A DNA stretch of 64,000 nt from Devosia sp. SD17-2 (GCF_029201565.1 NZ_CP104002.1:3799001-3863000), one strand, 5' to 3'. Counted from the first letter of the stretch, positions 43,028 through 52,038 are shown. Made by a program: numbers and translations. Notes: generated by a model not told the origin, from the letters alone.

Positions 43028-44487
43028 ATGGCCTCGTTTTCCAAGGGCTTGCGGGCATAGACCGCATAGTCGGGCGGCTGGCGGAACCAGTCGTTGATCT
43101 CAGCCGGCGCAAAGCCGCTCTCGGGCTGGTAGAGATTGCAATCTTCCTCCGTCCGGATGACGCGCGCATCGCCAAAACCGCGGGCTTCCGCGATGAATTT
43201 CAAATAGTCGGGCGGCAGCGGCCGAAGATGGGTCGGGTCGTAGTGGAAGGTGCAGGCGCCGACGACAAGGTTTTCCGGATTGGGTGTCTCGAAGAGAATA
43301 ATGCCGCCCGGCGCAAGGGCACGCCGGGCGGCGTCCACAAGGCGCACCAGCGACTTGAACGGGATGTGCTCAACGATATGGAAGCCGGTGATGGCGGCCA
43401 GGCTGCCTTCGGGCTGAGCCTCGAGCCAGGCGACGGCATCGCCCTCCACCACATCGTGTCCACGGGCCCGCGCCTCAGCCACCATGGCGGCGTTGAGATC
43501 GAGGCCCTTGGGCACAAAGTTGTGCTTTTTCAAAAGGCTGAGGAACTCACCACGCCCGCAGCCGATGTCGAGAACGGTGCCGCCGGCGACCACCGGCGGG
43601 GTGGCGCGGAAGATCGGCAGGTAGCGCTCCTGGCGGCGGGCGATCTCGTCGGTCGAGCCGCGGAAGCGGTTTTCGAACGCGACATAGAGCGCATCGAGGC
43701 TGGCATCCTCGATCTCGTCGACCTTGGCCTGAACCGGTGCTGGCAGGCTATCGCGGGCAGCGGCGATGAGTTGGCTCATGGCAGCGCGCTGGTTGGCGAT
43801 CTCGTTGCGGGTAGCACGGATCTCGGAGAGAGAATTGTGTGAAATATCAGCCACTTCATCGGCGCGGAGGCGGGTGGCCTCGGCGGCCTGCTCGGCCAGC
43901 GCAATCCGCTGGTCGAGGGCCAGCTGATTCTTGCGGATGGCGGCGAGGGCATGGTTGACGCCCTCAATCGTGTCGCCCTGCCGTAACGACAGGTTCGCCA
44001 GGCGTTGCTGAGTCGTGGAGCGAACAATAAGCCGTTGAAAAGGCTCTACAATCCGACCAACAACCGGCAGCGTTGAGGCGCGATCGATGACGGCTGCCGG
44101 CAACAGGCCCCGGATCTTAAGGCCGCGTGCACGTCCCTCTGCCGAACGGGTCAGCGAGAAAAGAATGCGGACGACCGTGGTCTGACCATTGCGCAGCGCC
44201 GGCAGGCGCGTGCCCAATCCGACGCCATCGATCTCGCGGCCCAGAATAACACGGTAGGCATTGCGGAGGAAATCTTCGTCGTCGAGGGCGGCGAATTCCT
44301 CGATGGTGTAGCGGCCACGGCCCGGCGGAATAGCATCGGCGGCTTGGGGAACCGGCACGAGCGGGATGGTGGAAAGGCCCTTTCGCCGTCCGGGTTCGCT
44401 GACGATGGCCTTGATATCCTTGGCCGTTTCGGCACGCACCCGCGCCAGGATGGCATCGATGCTGGTCTCGTCGGCAAGGTTCTTCAT
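43024..44487 (-). CDS. DUF4214 – coiled coil – class I methyltransferase fusion
   Basis: A 487-residue protein. An N-terminal DUF4214-like module (about 60-130: DEDFLRNAYRVILGREIDGV, then SAEGR) is followed by a helical coiled-coil region (about 175-280, with many A/Q/R heptad-like repeats). The SAM-binding methyltransferase (VLDIGCGRGEFL near 303-314, FHIVEHI, LAPGGIILFETPNP) completes it. The ATG at 44487 is preferred over 44517. The enzyme leads a leftward operon of two glycosyltransferase genes. A methyltransferase attached to a coiled coil beside a Wzt with a C-terminal domain recalls WbdD-type chain terminators, but the kinase domain of WbdD is absent. Function is inferred. Confidence 0.88.
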   Translation of the reverse strand: MKNLADETSIDAILARVRAETAKDIKAIVSEPGRRKGLSTIPLVPVPQAADAIPPGRGRYTIEEFAALDDEDFLRNAYRVILGREIDGVGLGTRLPALRNGQTTVVRILFSLTRSAEGRARGLKIRGLLPAAVIDRASTLPVVGRIVEPFQRLIVRSTTQQRLANLSLRQGDTIEGVNHALAAIRKNQLALDQRIALAEQAAEATRLRADEVADISHNSLSEIRATRNEIANQRAAMSQLIAAARDSLPAPVQAKVDEIEDASLDALYVAFENRFRGSTDEIARRQERYLPIFRATPPVVAGGTVLDIGCGRGEFLSLLKKHNFVPKGLDLNAAMVAEARARGHDVVEGDAVAWLEAQPEGSLAAITGFHIVEHIPFKSLVRLVDAARRALAPGGIILFETPNPENLVVGACTFHYDPTHLRPLPPDYLKFIAEARGFGDARVIRTEEDCNLYQPESGFAPAEINDWFRQPPDYAVYARKPLENEAI

Positions 44488-44617
44488 GGCACGCAATTCC
44501 CCGGGAACGATGGGCATCCAGAGGCTCTAGCCTGTGCCACCAACGGGTGCAAGTTTTTGCGGGCCGGCGCAAAAGCGACACGCCGAAACGCCGCGAATAG
44601 GTCGCGCTCGACCGGGA

Positions 44618-44642
44618 TTGGTTAGCAGACTGTTAGCGTTGA
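44618..44642 (-). promoter_or_regulatory. Second copy of the GCTAAC-type 25-bp motif
   Basis: On the minus strand this reads GCTAACAGTCTGCTAACCAA (44637-44618), identical to 16453-16472, with five further bases matching at four positions. It lies 131 bp before the ATG of the DUF4214-methyltransferase, in the same orientation relative to that gene as the first copy has to the L,D-transpeptidase gene. It is a probable shared regulatory site. Confidence 0.55.
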
Positions 44643-44660
44643 AGACGACCAAGTGCGGAA

Positions 44661-45734
44661 TCAGGAGAAGAATGAGCCTGTCACGAAAAGGTTATCCTCA
44701 GTCGTTCTCAAACCTACCATCCCCGTCAGGTTAATGATGATGTCAGCGTCCAAGTTCCAGACAGCGGACCCGACCCCATTTCCACCCATCCCACCGGCAA
44801 CTGCTGGATCGCCATTATCGATGAACAGATAGGTTAGTTTCTGGCCTGACAGACTGGTAAAGCTCATCAACATGGCCTCGCCAGCCACTAGAGGCGCAGG
44901 TTCCGCATGCGACTTGGCGCCATTGGATGCGAAGGCCAATCCAGCGAACACCGCAAACTTGTAGTCAACCTCCAACGAACCATCGTAGTTTACGTGCTGG
45001 TAGAACTTGGTCGGTTCGGAGAGGTTCTTCGGATAGTTGGTAATATCGATAACCGCTATCCGGTCGTGCCCCAGCACGAATCTATCGAGAGGAGCCGAGT
45101 CCGTATCGTCAGGCTGCATTGGGATATAGCCATGCGACGGTTCCCAACCAAGGGTGTAAGTGAACGTCCGCGCTGGGCCGAGTGGTTCGGGGTCTGGCTC
45201 AGGTAGGGTAGGATCGAAACCGCCCACGATGATCGTAATATCGGCTGTGGCGGCTGAGACTGAGGATGCTGTTTCGTCGATCCTGGCGAGCCAGGCGCGA
45301 GCCGTCTCCACTGCGGCTCCGGTATAATTCTGGTCTCCGCCCGCAGCCTCGAGCGCACGGGTGAACTCGAGGGCGGCGGCGGCCTTGTTTTCGATTGTGG
45401 TCTTGTCGGCGTGCTGCGCAGCATTCAGGGTCGTATAGGCCATCGTCCCGATCCCAAACTGGCCGGTATCGAGCCCTTCTGACCAGTATTTTAGCCCCTC
45501 CGGCTCGGGTTTCCGACCGAATAGGTTTTCGTAAATAGTCGTCACAATTTCGGCCGAAGACTTGCCGGCATAAAGGCCAGCGTACTCCGGAACGGTGGCA
45601 AAGGCCGATGTAATGTTCGCCAGACTCGACCGCCCACTGGCAACCCCCCCCGCCCAATAGGCCAACCCGCTATTGTCAGCTGGTCGATTGAAATAGGCGA
45701 TGTATATTTTTTCTATTTCCAGTCGCAAATCCAT
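44661..45734 (-). CDS. DUF4214 domain protein, probable type I secretion substrate
   Basis: A protein of about 357 residues. Two DUF4214-like units are visible: EIEKIYIAYFNRPADNSGLAYW (near 5-25) and TIYENLFGRKPEPEGLKYW, a fold common in surface-layer and RTX-type exported proteins. The C-terminal half (about 175-357) is a beta-rich domain with an acidic linker (TLPEPDPEPLGPARTF). There is no N-terminal signal peptide, which fits export by a type I system with a C-terminal signal; the C-terminus is NLFVTGSFFS. The start is uncertain: ATGs at 45734 and 45746 and a GTG at 45758 are all in frame. Cargo status is inference. Confidence 0.78.
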   Translation of the reverse strand: MDLRLEIEKIYIAYFNRPADNSGLAYWAGGVASGRSSLANITSAFATVPEYAGLYAGKSSAEIVTTIYENLFGRKPEPEGLKYWSEGLDTGQFGIGTMAYTTLNAAQHADKTTIENKAAAALEFTRALEAAGGDQNYTGAAVETARAWLARIDETASSVSAATADITIIVGGFDPTLPEPDPEPLGPARTFTYTLGWEPSHGYIPMQPDDTDSAPLDRFVLGHDRIAVIDITNYPKNLSEPTKFYQHVNYDGSLEVDYKFAVFAGLAFASNGAKSHAEPAPLVAGEAMLMSFTSLSGQKLTYLFIDNGDPAVAGGMGGNGVGSAVWNLDADIIINLTGMVGLRTTEDNLFVTGSFFS

Positions 45735-46182
45735 GAAGCGCCCCATTACGAGAACCACGAAATTCTAGTGGATTTTAGACGCAGACGATCCTTTTGCAAG
45801 GAGGCAAAGTATTAACAAGAAGCGCGCATTGCAGATACTAGATTATTTAATACCAAGGCCTTTCAGCATGGGCAGGCGTTTCTCTTTGGGACTGCCGTAA
45901 TGCCCCCCCCTAACTCGCACTGATCCCTCGATGGCTGCGCTGATATCGCTGGGTTCTGGCCAACCCAAGCATCAGCGATGAATTACAAGGATGGGGTCTT
46001 ACACCTCGCCGATGTCGGGCCGGGCTCTACAGCCCTACTCGCAAGGTTTTAAACGTTGTGCCGACGGCAGAGCCGCGCCGCGCACGTGCCACGGGTGATG
46101 TCAGCTGGGTCCCACTTCCGAGAGTCTTCCAGAAGCGTTGAGATGCGCCTAAAACGCGCATTAACCTGCGCGGACATCAAAC
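45735..46182. other. Intergenic stretch without a recognisable gene
   Basis: About 450 bases between the DUF4214 gene start and the terminator of the S-layer-like fragment. It contains AT-rich sequence at 45770-45860 that probably holds the DUF4214 gene promoter, and a C-run near 45903. A short frame at 45979-46053 (24 codons) has no supporting feature. Nothing else is recognised. Confidence 0.5.
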
Positions 46183-46212
46183 AAAAAACCCCCGGCAATT
46201 TGCCAGGGGTTT
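46183..46212 (-). terminator. Rho-independent terminator of the S-layer-like gene fragment
   Basis: On the minus strand AACCCCTGGCAA and TTGCCGGGGGTT form a 12-bp stem with one G-T pair and a short loop, ending in TTTTTT. It lies 21 bases after the stop at 46234. A smaller GCTTC-GAAGC hairpin precedes it. Confidence 0.85.
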
Positions 46213-46233
46213 CCAGCTTCCGAAAGAAGCTTA

Positions 46234-47289
46234 TCAGGCGCTATAGACGCCCCATGCGGTCGAGAAGTCGACCAGGCCAACGACCTTGGCCACCAGGTCG
46301 GTCGCTTCGAGAGCAGCGCCGTCCACGTTCGAGAACAGGTAGGTGTTGCCTTCGAACTGGAAGAAGCTAACGCCCGTACCGGCAGCCGCGGCCTCAACGA
46401 AAGCGAGATCCAGAGTGGTCGCGCTGGAAGTCAGCGTGATCTTGGCGGCCTGGGCCGCTGCTGCGCCATCCAAAGTTGCGCCGCCGAACCCAATCACGTC
46501 AGTCGTGGACTTGAGGTCGTTGGTTTCCTTCGTTGCGTCGAAGCCGATGATGGTGTCGAACTTGGCGTAGGTCGACTGAACGTCAAGCGTGATGGTATCG
46601 GTACCCGAACCCAGCGTGATGGATTCGGCAACATCCTTGTCGGCGGTGAAGTTAAGGCCGCCGGTTACATGGCCAGCGCTGGCGCCATAGGCAAGCGTGC
46701 CACCAAGAGCCGAAGCGTCGATCGTAGCGAGCTTGTCGCCACCAATGACTGTCGCCGTACCATTGCCCGAGAGCGTCAGCGAAGTGACGTTGGCAGTGGC
46801 GGTGTACGAAGCCGTTGTCAGAGTGTCAGCGGTCGGAGCAGTGGCGCTGTTTGCACCATTGGTCAGGGTGAGCGACAGCTTGTTGGCTTCACCATCGACC
46901 GCAGATGCGACAGCCGTAGTGCCAGACTTCACGGTGAGAGCGACAGAATCGCCATTCAGCGTGACAGCACCAGAACCGGTCTGGGTCACGTTCAGATCAC
47001 CACCCCACGTCAGCACCGTGCTGGGAGCGACAGCTGCCTTATAGCCAGTGGCCGAAGCGATCAGATCTGCCTTGGTCGTGACAGCGACGGCGGAAGCCTC
47101 GGTGATCGTGTCTGCAGCGTTGCCAGCAAAGGTATAGGCCGAGAAACCAAGCTTGGAAGCGTCCACGCTAGCGGCCGTCGCACCGGTGAATTCGACCTGC
47201 TCGACGTTGCTGATGGCGTTGTTGAAGAGAACATAGTCTTCAGCAACCAGTGCCTTGCCCGCAAGCTTGAGGGTATCGACGCAACTTAG
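46234..47289 (-). pseudogene. 5'-truncated S-layer-like beta-repeat protein gene
   Basis: The open frame covers about 350 codons and ends at 46234 with a normal terminator. The protein is Ala/Thr/Gly/Asp-rich with beta-repeat character (NISNVEQVEFTGATAASVDA-like segment, DADTIT-type turns, ESITLGSGTDTITLDVQSTY), typical of the C-terminal half of S-layer or RTX-like proteins exported by type I systems. Upstream, an in-frame TAG at 47290-47292 cuts the frame. Between it and 47166 there is no ATG, GTG or ribosome site; the only start is a GTG at 47166 without a Shine-Dalgarno. Coding sequence with no N-terminal module begins directly at an unrelated terminator, so the gene looks broken or is a silent cassette. 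Confidence 0.72.
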
Positions 47290-47296
47290 CTATCGA

Positions 47297-47324
47297 AACC
47301 GGGCGGGAAACTGCCCGGTTTTTT
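47297..47324 (+). terminator. Orphan rightward terminator
   Basis: AACCGGGC and GCCCGGTT form an 8-bp stem with an 8-base loop, followed by TTTT(G), on the plus strand. No plus-strand gene ends just before it; the coding sequence there is the minus-strand S-layer fragment. It probably belonged to a gene now lost from this place. Confidence 0.75.
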
Positions 47325-47461
47325 GTAGACTGCAAGCGACAACACAAGCGCGATAGGCCATTCCGCCCTCCTGACAGTTTTGGAATGACGCTCCGCCTGA
47401 TAACTTGCGCGCCCCTACAGCTTCTTTAAGTTTAAGCTCAATATTTTAGGGCGGAGAAATT

Positions 47462-49003
47462 ATGAGCAGCTGGACATCGGGATATGTTGCGGATCTTGGC
47501 TATACTTATGGATTTTATCGTGAGCTGACACCGGCCTTGCTTGGCCTTGTCGCCCTGGCCCGCGGCCAGACTGGACCCGATGCCTCTGCCCCCCTCCACT
47601 ATTGCGAGCTTGGCTGCGGGCAGGGCCTGTCGATGAATTTGCTCGCTTCAGCCAATCCGCACATAAAATTCCACGCGACAGACTTTAATCCGTCCCAGAT
47701 TGCTGGCGCGCGCGCCCTGACTGCGGAGGCCGGCCTCGACAATGTCACATTCTACGACACCAGCTTTTCTCACTTTGTCGACGAACCAGGCCTGCCGGAA
47801 AAATTCGACATCATTGCGCTCCACGGCATCTATAGCTGGATCAATGCTGATCTGCGCGCGTCCATTGTCGACTTTATCAGCCGAAAACTAAGGGTCGGCG
47901 GCCTCGTCTATATCTCTTACAACTGCCTGCCCGGCTGGTCTTCCGCCGCACCGATGCGACACCTCATGTATCTGCACGGCAAGGTGCAGGGCGGTCCCAC
48001 CGGGGGACGTCTGCAGTCCGCGCTCGACTTCGTCGACACTATGCAAAAATCAGGCGCGGCCTATTTTCGCGCCATCCCGGGTCTTGATCAGCGCCTCGAA
48101 AAGCTGAAAGACCAGAACCACAATTATCTGGCCCATGAATATTTCAACGACGCGTGGGATCTGTTCTACCATTCCGATGTGGTCAAGGACCTTGATGCCG
48201 CCAAGCTGAGTTTCCTCGGCTCAGCGGCCCTGCTTGAGCAAGTGGACGCCATAAACCTCAGTGCCGACCAGCAACAGATCATGGGGGGCATCGCCGACCC
48301 GGTGCTGCGGGAGACGGTGCGCGACTACATGACGAACCAGCAATTTCGTCGCGACGTGTTTGTCAAAGGACCTGTCGCACTTACCCCGCGCCTGGCGCAG
48401 GAGGCCTGGCTGAACCAACGCTTTGCGCTTTCGACAAGGCGGGACGACATCGCACTCACGGTCAGGGGCGCACTGGGTGAGGCAACCCTCCAGGAAGACG
48501 TCTACCGGCCTGTGCTGGACAAGCTGGCCGACGGCCCTATGACGGTGAGGCACATGGTGACGGACACGGCCATCGCCGATCTCGGCTGGGCGCGGCTGCA
48601 GCAGGCACTTGTCGTGCTGGTCGGGGCAGGACATCTGCAGCCCTGTCTGCCGGCCAAGGATGACGCCAAGCGCGCGAAGAACACGAGGGCGTTCAATCAG
48701 GCCGTGCTGCAGAGGGCACGCGACAACGCCGATCTGCAATACCTCGCCTCGCCGGTAACAGGCGGCGGATTAGCCGTCCCCCGGTTTCATCAGCTTTTCC
48801 TGCTGGCTCTGAGTGAGGGCCGGAAGCAATCTGAAGAATGGGCGGCGTTAGCCTGGCAGGTGCTCTCCGCGCAGGGCCAGCGGATCGTCAAGGAAGGCAA
48901 GACGCTGGATACGCCAGAGGAAAATCTGGCTGAGCTGGAGGCCCAGGCTGCGGCTTTTGCGCAGAAGCAACTATCTGTGCTGAAGGGCCTGCAGGTTATC
49001 TGA
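47462..49003 (+). CDS. Class I methyltransferase with methyltransferase regulatory domain (PF10119 type)
   Basis: A 513-residue cytosolic protein. Residues 40-190 form a SAM-binding domain (motif I YCELGCGQGLSM at 47-58, ATDFNP after strand 2, FDIIALHGIYSWI, RVGGLVYISYNCLPGW). The middle part (about 220-300, HEYFNDAWDLFYHSDVV) matches the regulatory domain that accompanies this group. The C-terminal third is helical. GGAG precedes the ATG. Such proteins are often next to type I secretion and surface-protein genes in alphaproteobacteria, and a role in modifying surface proteins has been suggested by context. The substrate is unknown. Confidence 0.88.
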   Translation: MSSWTSGYVADLGYTYGFYRELTPALLGLVALARGQTGPDASAPLHYCELGCGQGLSMNLLASANPHIKFHATDFNPSQIAGARALTAEAGLDNVTFYDTSFSHFVDEPGLPEKFDIIALHGIYSWINADLRASIVDFISRKLRVGGLVYISYNCLPGWSSAAPMRHLMYLHGKVQGGPTGGRLQSALDFVDTMQKSGAAYFRAIPGLDQRLEKLKDQNHNYLAHEYFNDAWDLFYHSDVVKDLDAAKLSFLGSAALLEQVDAINLSADQQQIMGGIADPVLRETVRDYMTNQQFRRDVFVKGPVALTPRLAQEAWLNQRFALSTRRDDIALTVRGALGEATLQEDVYRPVLDKLADGPMTVRHMVTDTAIADLGWARLQQALVVLVGAGHLQPCLPAKDDAKRAKNTRAFNQAVLQRARDNADLQYLASPVTGGGLAVPRFHQLFLLALSEGRKQSEEWAALAWQVLSAQGQRIVKEGKTLDTPEENLAELEAQAAAFAQKQLSVLKGLQVI

Positions 49004-49092
49004 TGACTGGGTGGCCGAAATTCGGCCACCACAACGGCCCTGAGCAACCCAGAACAGCGAAGCCGCGGAAAGCAACTGGCTGCCCCAAGACC

Positions 49093-50469
49093 TTAGCCAA
49101 ACATGGACACAACATCATCCAGAATGCTCGCAAGGCCGATGATGGAATAGTGATTACCGTCACCCATCGTGCTGTTGACGAGCGCAACCTGCGTCAGATC
49201 GGCGTCGGCCAGGTCAGCCTGGGTGATGAGCGTGCGCTTTCCGTCAAAGCCGAAGTGGAATCCGGGCATGGCCTTCTGGAGGTAGTTGATGACGGACACC
49301 ATCTCCATCAGATTGAGATCGATATGCTCAGAAAACGCCAACTTGCCGCCAACATCGTCGAGATTTGCCAGTGTCACCACCCCCAGCTTGGCTGGCGCCG
49401 GAGAAGCCTCACCCGGCCCTGCTGTTTGACGCGGCGGCATCTGCGCAAAGGCGAACAACAGTTCCAGCACTTTTGCTGCATCCGACTGATTGTCTGCGGC
49501 AACCACATCGCCCGTGGCGACCTTTGAGCTCTTGTCGGATGCCTCAACGGCAACAGGGACAAACTGGGCAGCCCGAAAATCTGCGGCATTGCCGAGCGAT
49601 GCCAGTTGCACAACATTGACCGGCGGCGTGAACTGCACCAGAGCCGAAATGTCCGGAAGATCCGGTGCGCTCACCGCAACCAGGTCCATCGCCGGCGTTT
49701 CTACCACCAGAGTTTGAGGCGAGTGCACGATGGCCTCCGAGACGACGGCCTCGAGCGTCACACCGTCAACCTTGGCAACCGCGATCTCATGTTCTGCCAG
49801 CGCCAGGGCGAGCAGCTTTTCGACTTCGGCATCGGCACTGCCGTCATCAGCCTTGAGCACGAGCTCGCCGGCAAGGATCAGCCCGGCGAGAAGCGCCGCA
49901 TTGACCGGCGCATCGACGGCATCGAAGGCGCGGGCGAAAGCGGACTGGGCGCGGGCTAGGGCACTCACCGATTTTTCGGTAGCGCGAGCATCGGCACCAA
50001 GGGCAGCGGTCTTGTCGGACAGGCCCTTGGCATGTGCTTCGCCGTTTTCCAGCTTGAACAGCAGGAAAACGACGGAAATGGACATGATGATGCGCGCGGC
50101 GGGATGAACCACCACATTCTTGGCGCGATCGGAGCGAATGGCGAGCTGGTCGCGCACCGCATGCTCAAACTGGGCGATCAGTGAAGGAATGTCTGCCGCA
50201 TTCAGCTTGAGGCCGAAGGAGTCGCATATCAGGTGGCAATAGTCGTCGATGCGGGCGATATGCAGGAAGACGTCGTGGCTGACGGTATCAAAGAACGCCA
50301 TCCACGGCTCACCCTCGTCGCTGACGCCGCGATCAATTCCGATGCCGGCGCCATTCTCGGCGAGCAGACGATGTGCTCTGTAGAAATCCGCAATTTCCTG
50401 TGTAGACCAATCGCGGACGGGAGCCTTGGCTCGTGGATGAAACCGTCCAGGAAAGGCAAGAATGCGCAT
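49093..50469 (-). CDS. Uncharacterised 458-residue protein of the surface-layer region
   Basis: I do not recognise a characterised family. Residues 1-110 form a compact N-domain (APVRDWSTQEIADFYRAH, RGVSDEGEPWMAFFD, FLHIARIDDYCHLICD). A short hydrophobic stretch at about 128-140 (ARIIMSISVVFLLF) may be a membrane helix. The middle (150-330) is Ala/Val-rich and probably helical. The C-terminal 80 residues are a second folded unit (LNLMEMVSVINYLQKAMPGF, FGFDGKRTLITQADL). A GGATGC start context is present without a strong ribosome site. It lies between two surface-glycan genes, which suggests an envelope role. An inner-membrane anchored regulator or assembly protein is possible. Confidence 0.75.
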   Translation of the reverse strand: MRILAFPGRFHPRAKAPVRDWSTQEIADFYRAHRLLAENGAGIGIDRGVSDEGEPWMAFFDTVSHDVFLHIARIDDYCHLICDSFGLKLNAADIPSLIAQFEHAVRDQLAIRSDRAKNVVVHPAARIIMSISVVFLLFKLENGEAHAKGLSDKTAALGADARATEKSVSALARAQSAFARAFDAVDAPVNAALLAGLILAGELVLKADDGSADAEVEKLLALALAEHEIAVAKVDGVTLEAVVSEAIVHSPQTLVVETPAMDLVAVSAPDLPDISALVQFTPPVNVVQLASLGNAADFRAAQFVPVAVEASDKSSKVATGDVVAADNQSDAAKVLELLFAFAQMPPRQTAGPGEASPAPAKLGVVTLANLDDVGGKLAFSEHIDLNLMEMVSVINYLQKAMPGFHFGFDGKRTLITQADLADADLTQVALVNSTMGDGNHYSIIGLASILDDVVSMFG

Positions 50470-50653
50470 GGAGACAGCCGCTCTTTGTCAGACTCACGCC
50501 TACTCGGCGCGCAGGTCACAATATTGGACCACACTGGTAAACCAAGCCCAAATGCGGCGCAATGCAGCGGAGCTGCTATTGTCGGCAGGGATCAGTTCTT
50601 TTTATCTTTCGCCACGTTTACTGTGGCCAAAATCTCACGTCCATACGGATTTA

Positions 50654-51751
50654 TCACAATTCATCCTTCGCCGTTAGGCGTCCATACCGGCTGCGCATGT
50701 CCAGGAAGGGCGCCTCTATGAGAGTGTAGGAGAGCCAGGCAAAAACAAGGGTCACGCCCAGCACCATGACGCCGTTCATGCCCAAGGCGAGTGCCCCTGT
50801 TCCGCCGAATGATCCAAGAGACTGATGCACTGCGAAAATGACGAGCGCGTGCCACATATAGAATGAGAAGCTCCATTCGCCACCGCGACAGAACGCGCGA
50901 TGAAGGAAGTCAGGCCAAGGCACTCTTGCGCCCAGATAGGCCACGACGAGGACCGCCCAGAAACCAGCCTCAATTGTACCCCAGATGACCCAAAGAGGTT
51001 GTTTGGGCTCGGGAGCCAGGAAGCTCAACCAGCGTGCCTGAATTCCCACACCAATCAGGACCACAACCGCTGCCAGCAAAAGAAGAGGCCGGCCCCAGCG
51101 CTGGATTGTCGTCTGAAAGCGCGCATAGGCGATGGCGGCCAACATGCCGATCAGGAATTGGTCAAATCTCCCCACGAGGGTGGAGTACAGCATATGGCGG
51201 CTGTTATCCGTCGCGTGATAGGCGGCAAGCTTGATGATCAGAAGCAGTGCGAGCCATTTCACCAGGTACAGCGGGCCACGCTTCAGCGTCGCGGCCGCCA
51301 GAAACGGAAAAACCAGGTAGAAAGTGAATTCAACTGAGATGCTCCAGGCAGGACCGGTGGCAAAGTGCCAGGACGTCGGGGCGCCGCCGAGATTGGTCAC
51401 AAACACGTAGAGCAGGTCCGTCGCAACGAACCGGTCACGACCGATTGAAATCGCCACCACAAAGACGACGATAAAAAGCGGCGCAATCCGCAACAACCGA
51501 TTGCGCATGAAGGAGCGGTAATCGATCTCGCTGTTGGCAAGAGCAATCGTCATGAAAATGAAGCCGGAGAGGACAAAGAAGAGCCCCACCCCGGTATGCC
51601 CTTCGACAATTAAACCGAGAAAGGGCAGATCCGGATAGGAGCGCCACTCGCCACGGTAGAAATGAAAAAAGTGATAGGCAAAAACGAGCAAGGCCGCCAA
51701 CAGCCGCAGGTGATCGAGTTCCGGGATATAGGCGATATTGCGTGACTTCAT
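50654..51751 (-). CDS. Membrane acyltransferase family 3 protein
   Basis: A 365-residue inner-membrane protein with about ten helices. It begins with the family block YIPELDHLRLLAALLVFAYH, which carries the catalytic histidine region, followed by FFVLSGFIFM. It should transfer an acyl group, often acetyl, to a sugar of exported glycans such as O-antigen or exopolysaccharide. The ATG at 51751 is chosen because AAGG lies eight bases upstream and the protein then starts like the family; an in-frame ATG at 51781 and a longer frame to 51853 are less likely. It is divergent from the GtrB-like gene across 287 bp. Confidence 0.9.
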   Translation of the reverse strand: MKSRNIAYIPELDHLRLLAALLVFAYHFFHFYRGEWRSYPDLPFLGLIVEGHTGVGLFFVLSGFIFMTIALANSEIDYRSFMRNRLLRIAPLFIVVFVVAISIGRDRFVATDLLYVFVTNLGGAPTSWHFATGPAWSISVEFTFYLVFPFLAAATLKRGPLYLVKWLALLLIIKLAAYHATDNSRHMLYSTLVGRFDQFLIGMLAAIAYARFQTTIQRWGRPLLLLAAVVVLIGVGIQARWLSFLAPEPKQPLWVIWGTIEAGFWAVLVVAYLGARVPWPDFLHRAFCRGGEWSFSFYMWHALVIFAVHQSLGSFGGTGALALGMNGVMVLGVTLVFAWLSYTLIEAPFLDMRSRYGRLTAKDEL

Positions 51752-52038
51752 TCGAATTGCCTTTTGACGAGAGATGGGCATTACCGGGAGCCAAATGTAA
51801 AGAGCTTTTCCGGATTGGCCTTTGATGAGAAGCCACGGAGGGCAGCCTACCAAGGCCTCAAGCCGATAGTTGAACGACGAGCGGCATCAGGTCTTCGAAA
51901 GATGTACATCTGCTAGCGGCCGCCGCGACAACATAACGCCGTTACCAGTTGACCTGTCCTTGAGTTGCGGTGGCAGGATTGTTAGGACGGGCTGCCTGCC
52001 AGTGCGCGGGAAGGTATCCATAGCGATAGAGACACTTA

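Noticed and set aside
45901..45915. C-run near 45903 as a phase-variation tract
   Set aside because: It lies outside any recognised coding sequence or promoter element, so slippage would have no visible target.
45979..46053. A 24-codon open frame in the gap before the S-layer-like fragment
   Set aside because: No ribosome site, no recognisable motif, and it is within the size expected by chance.
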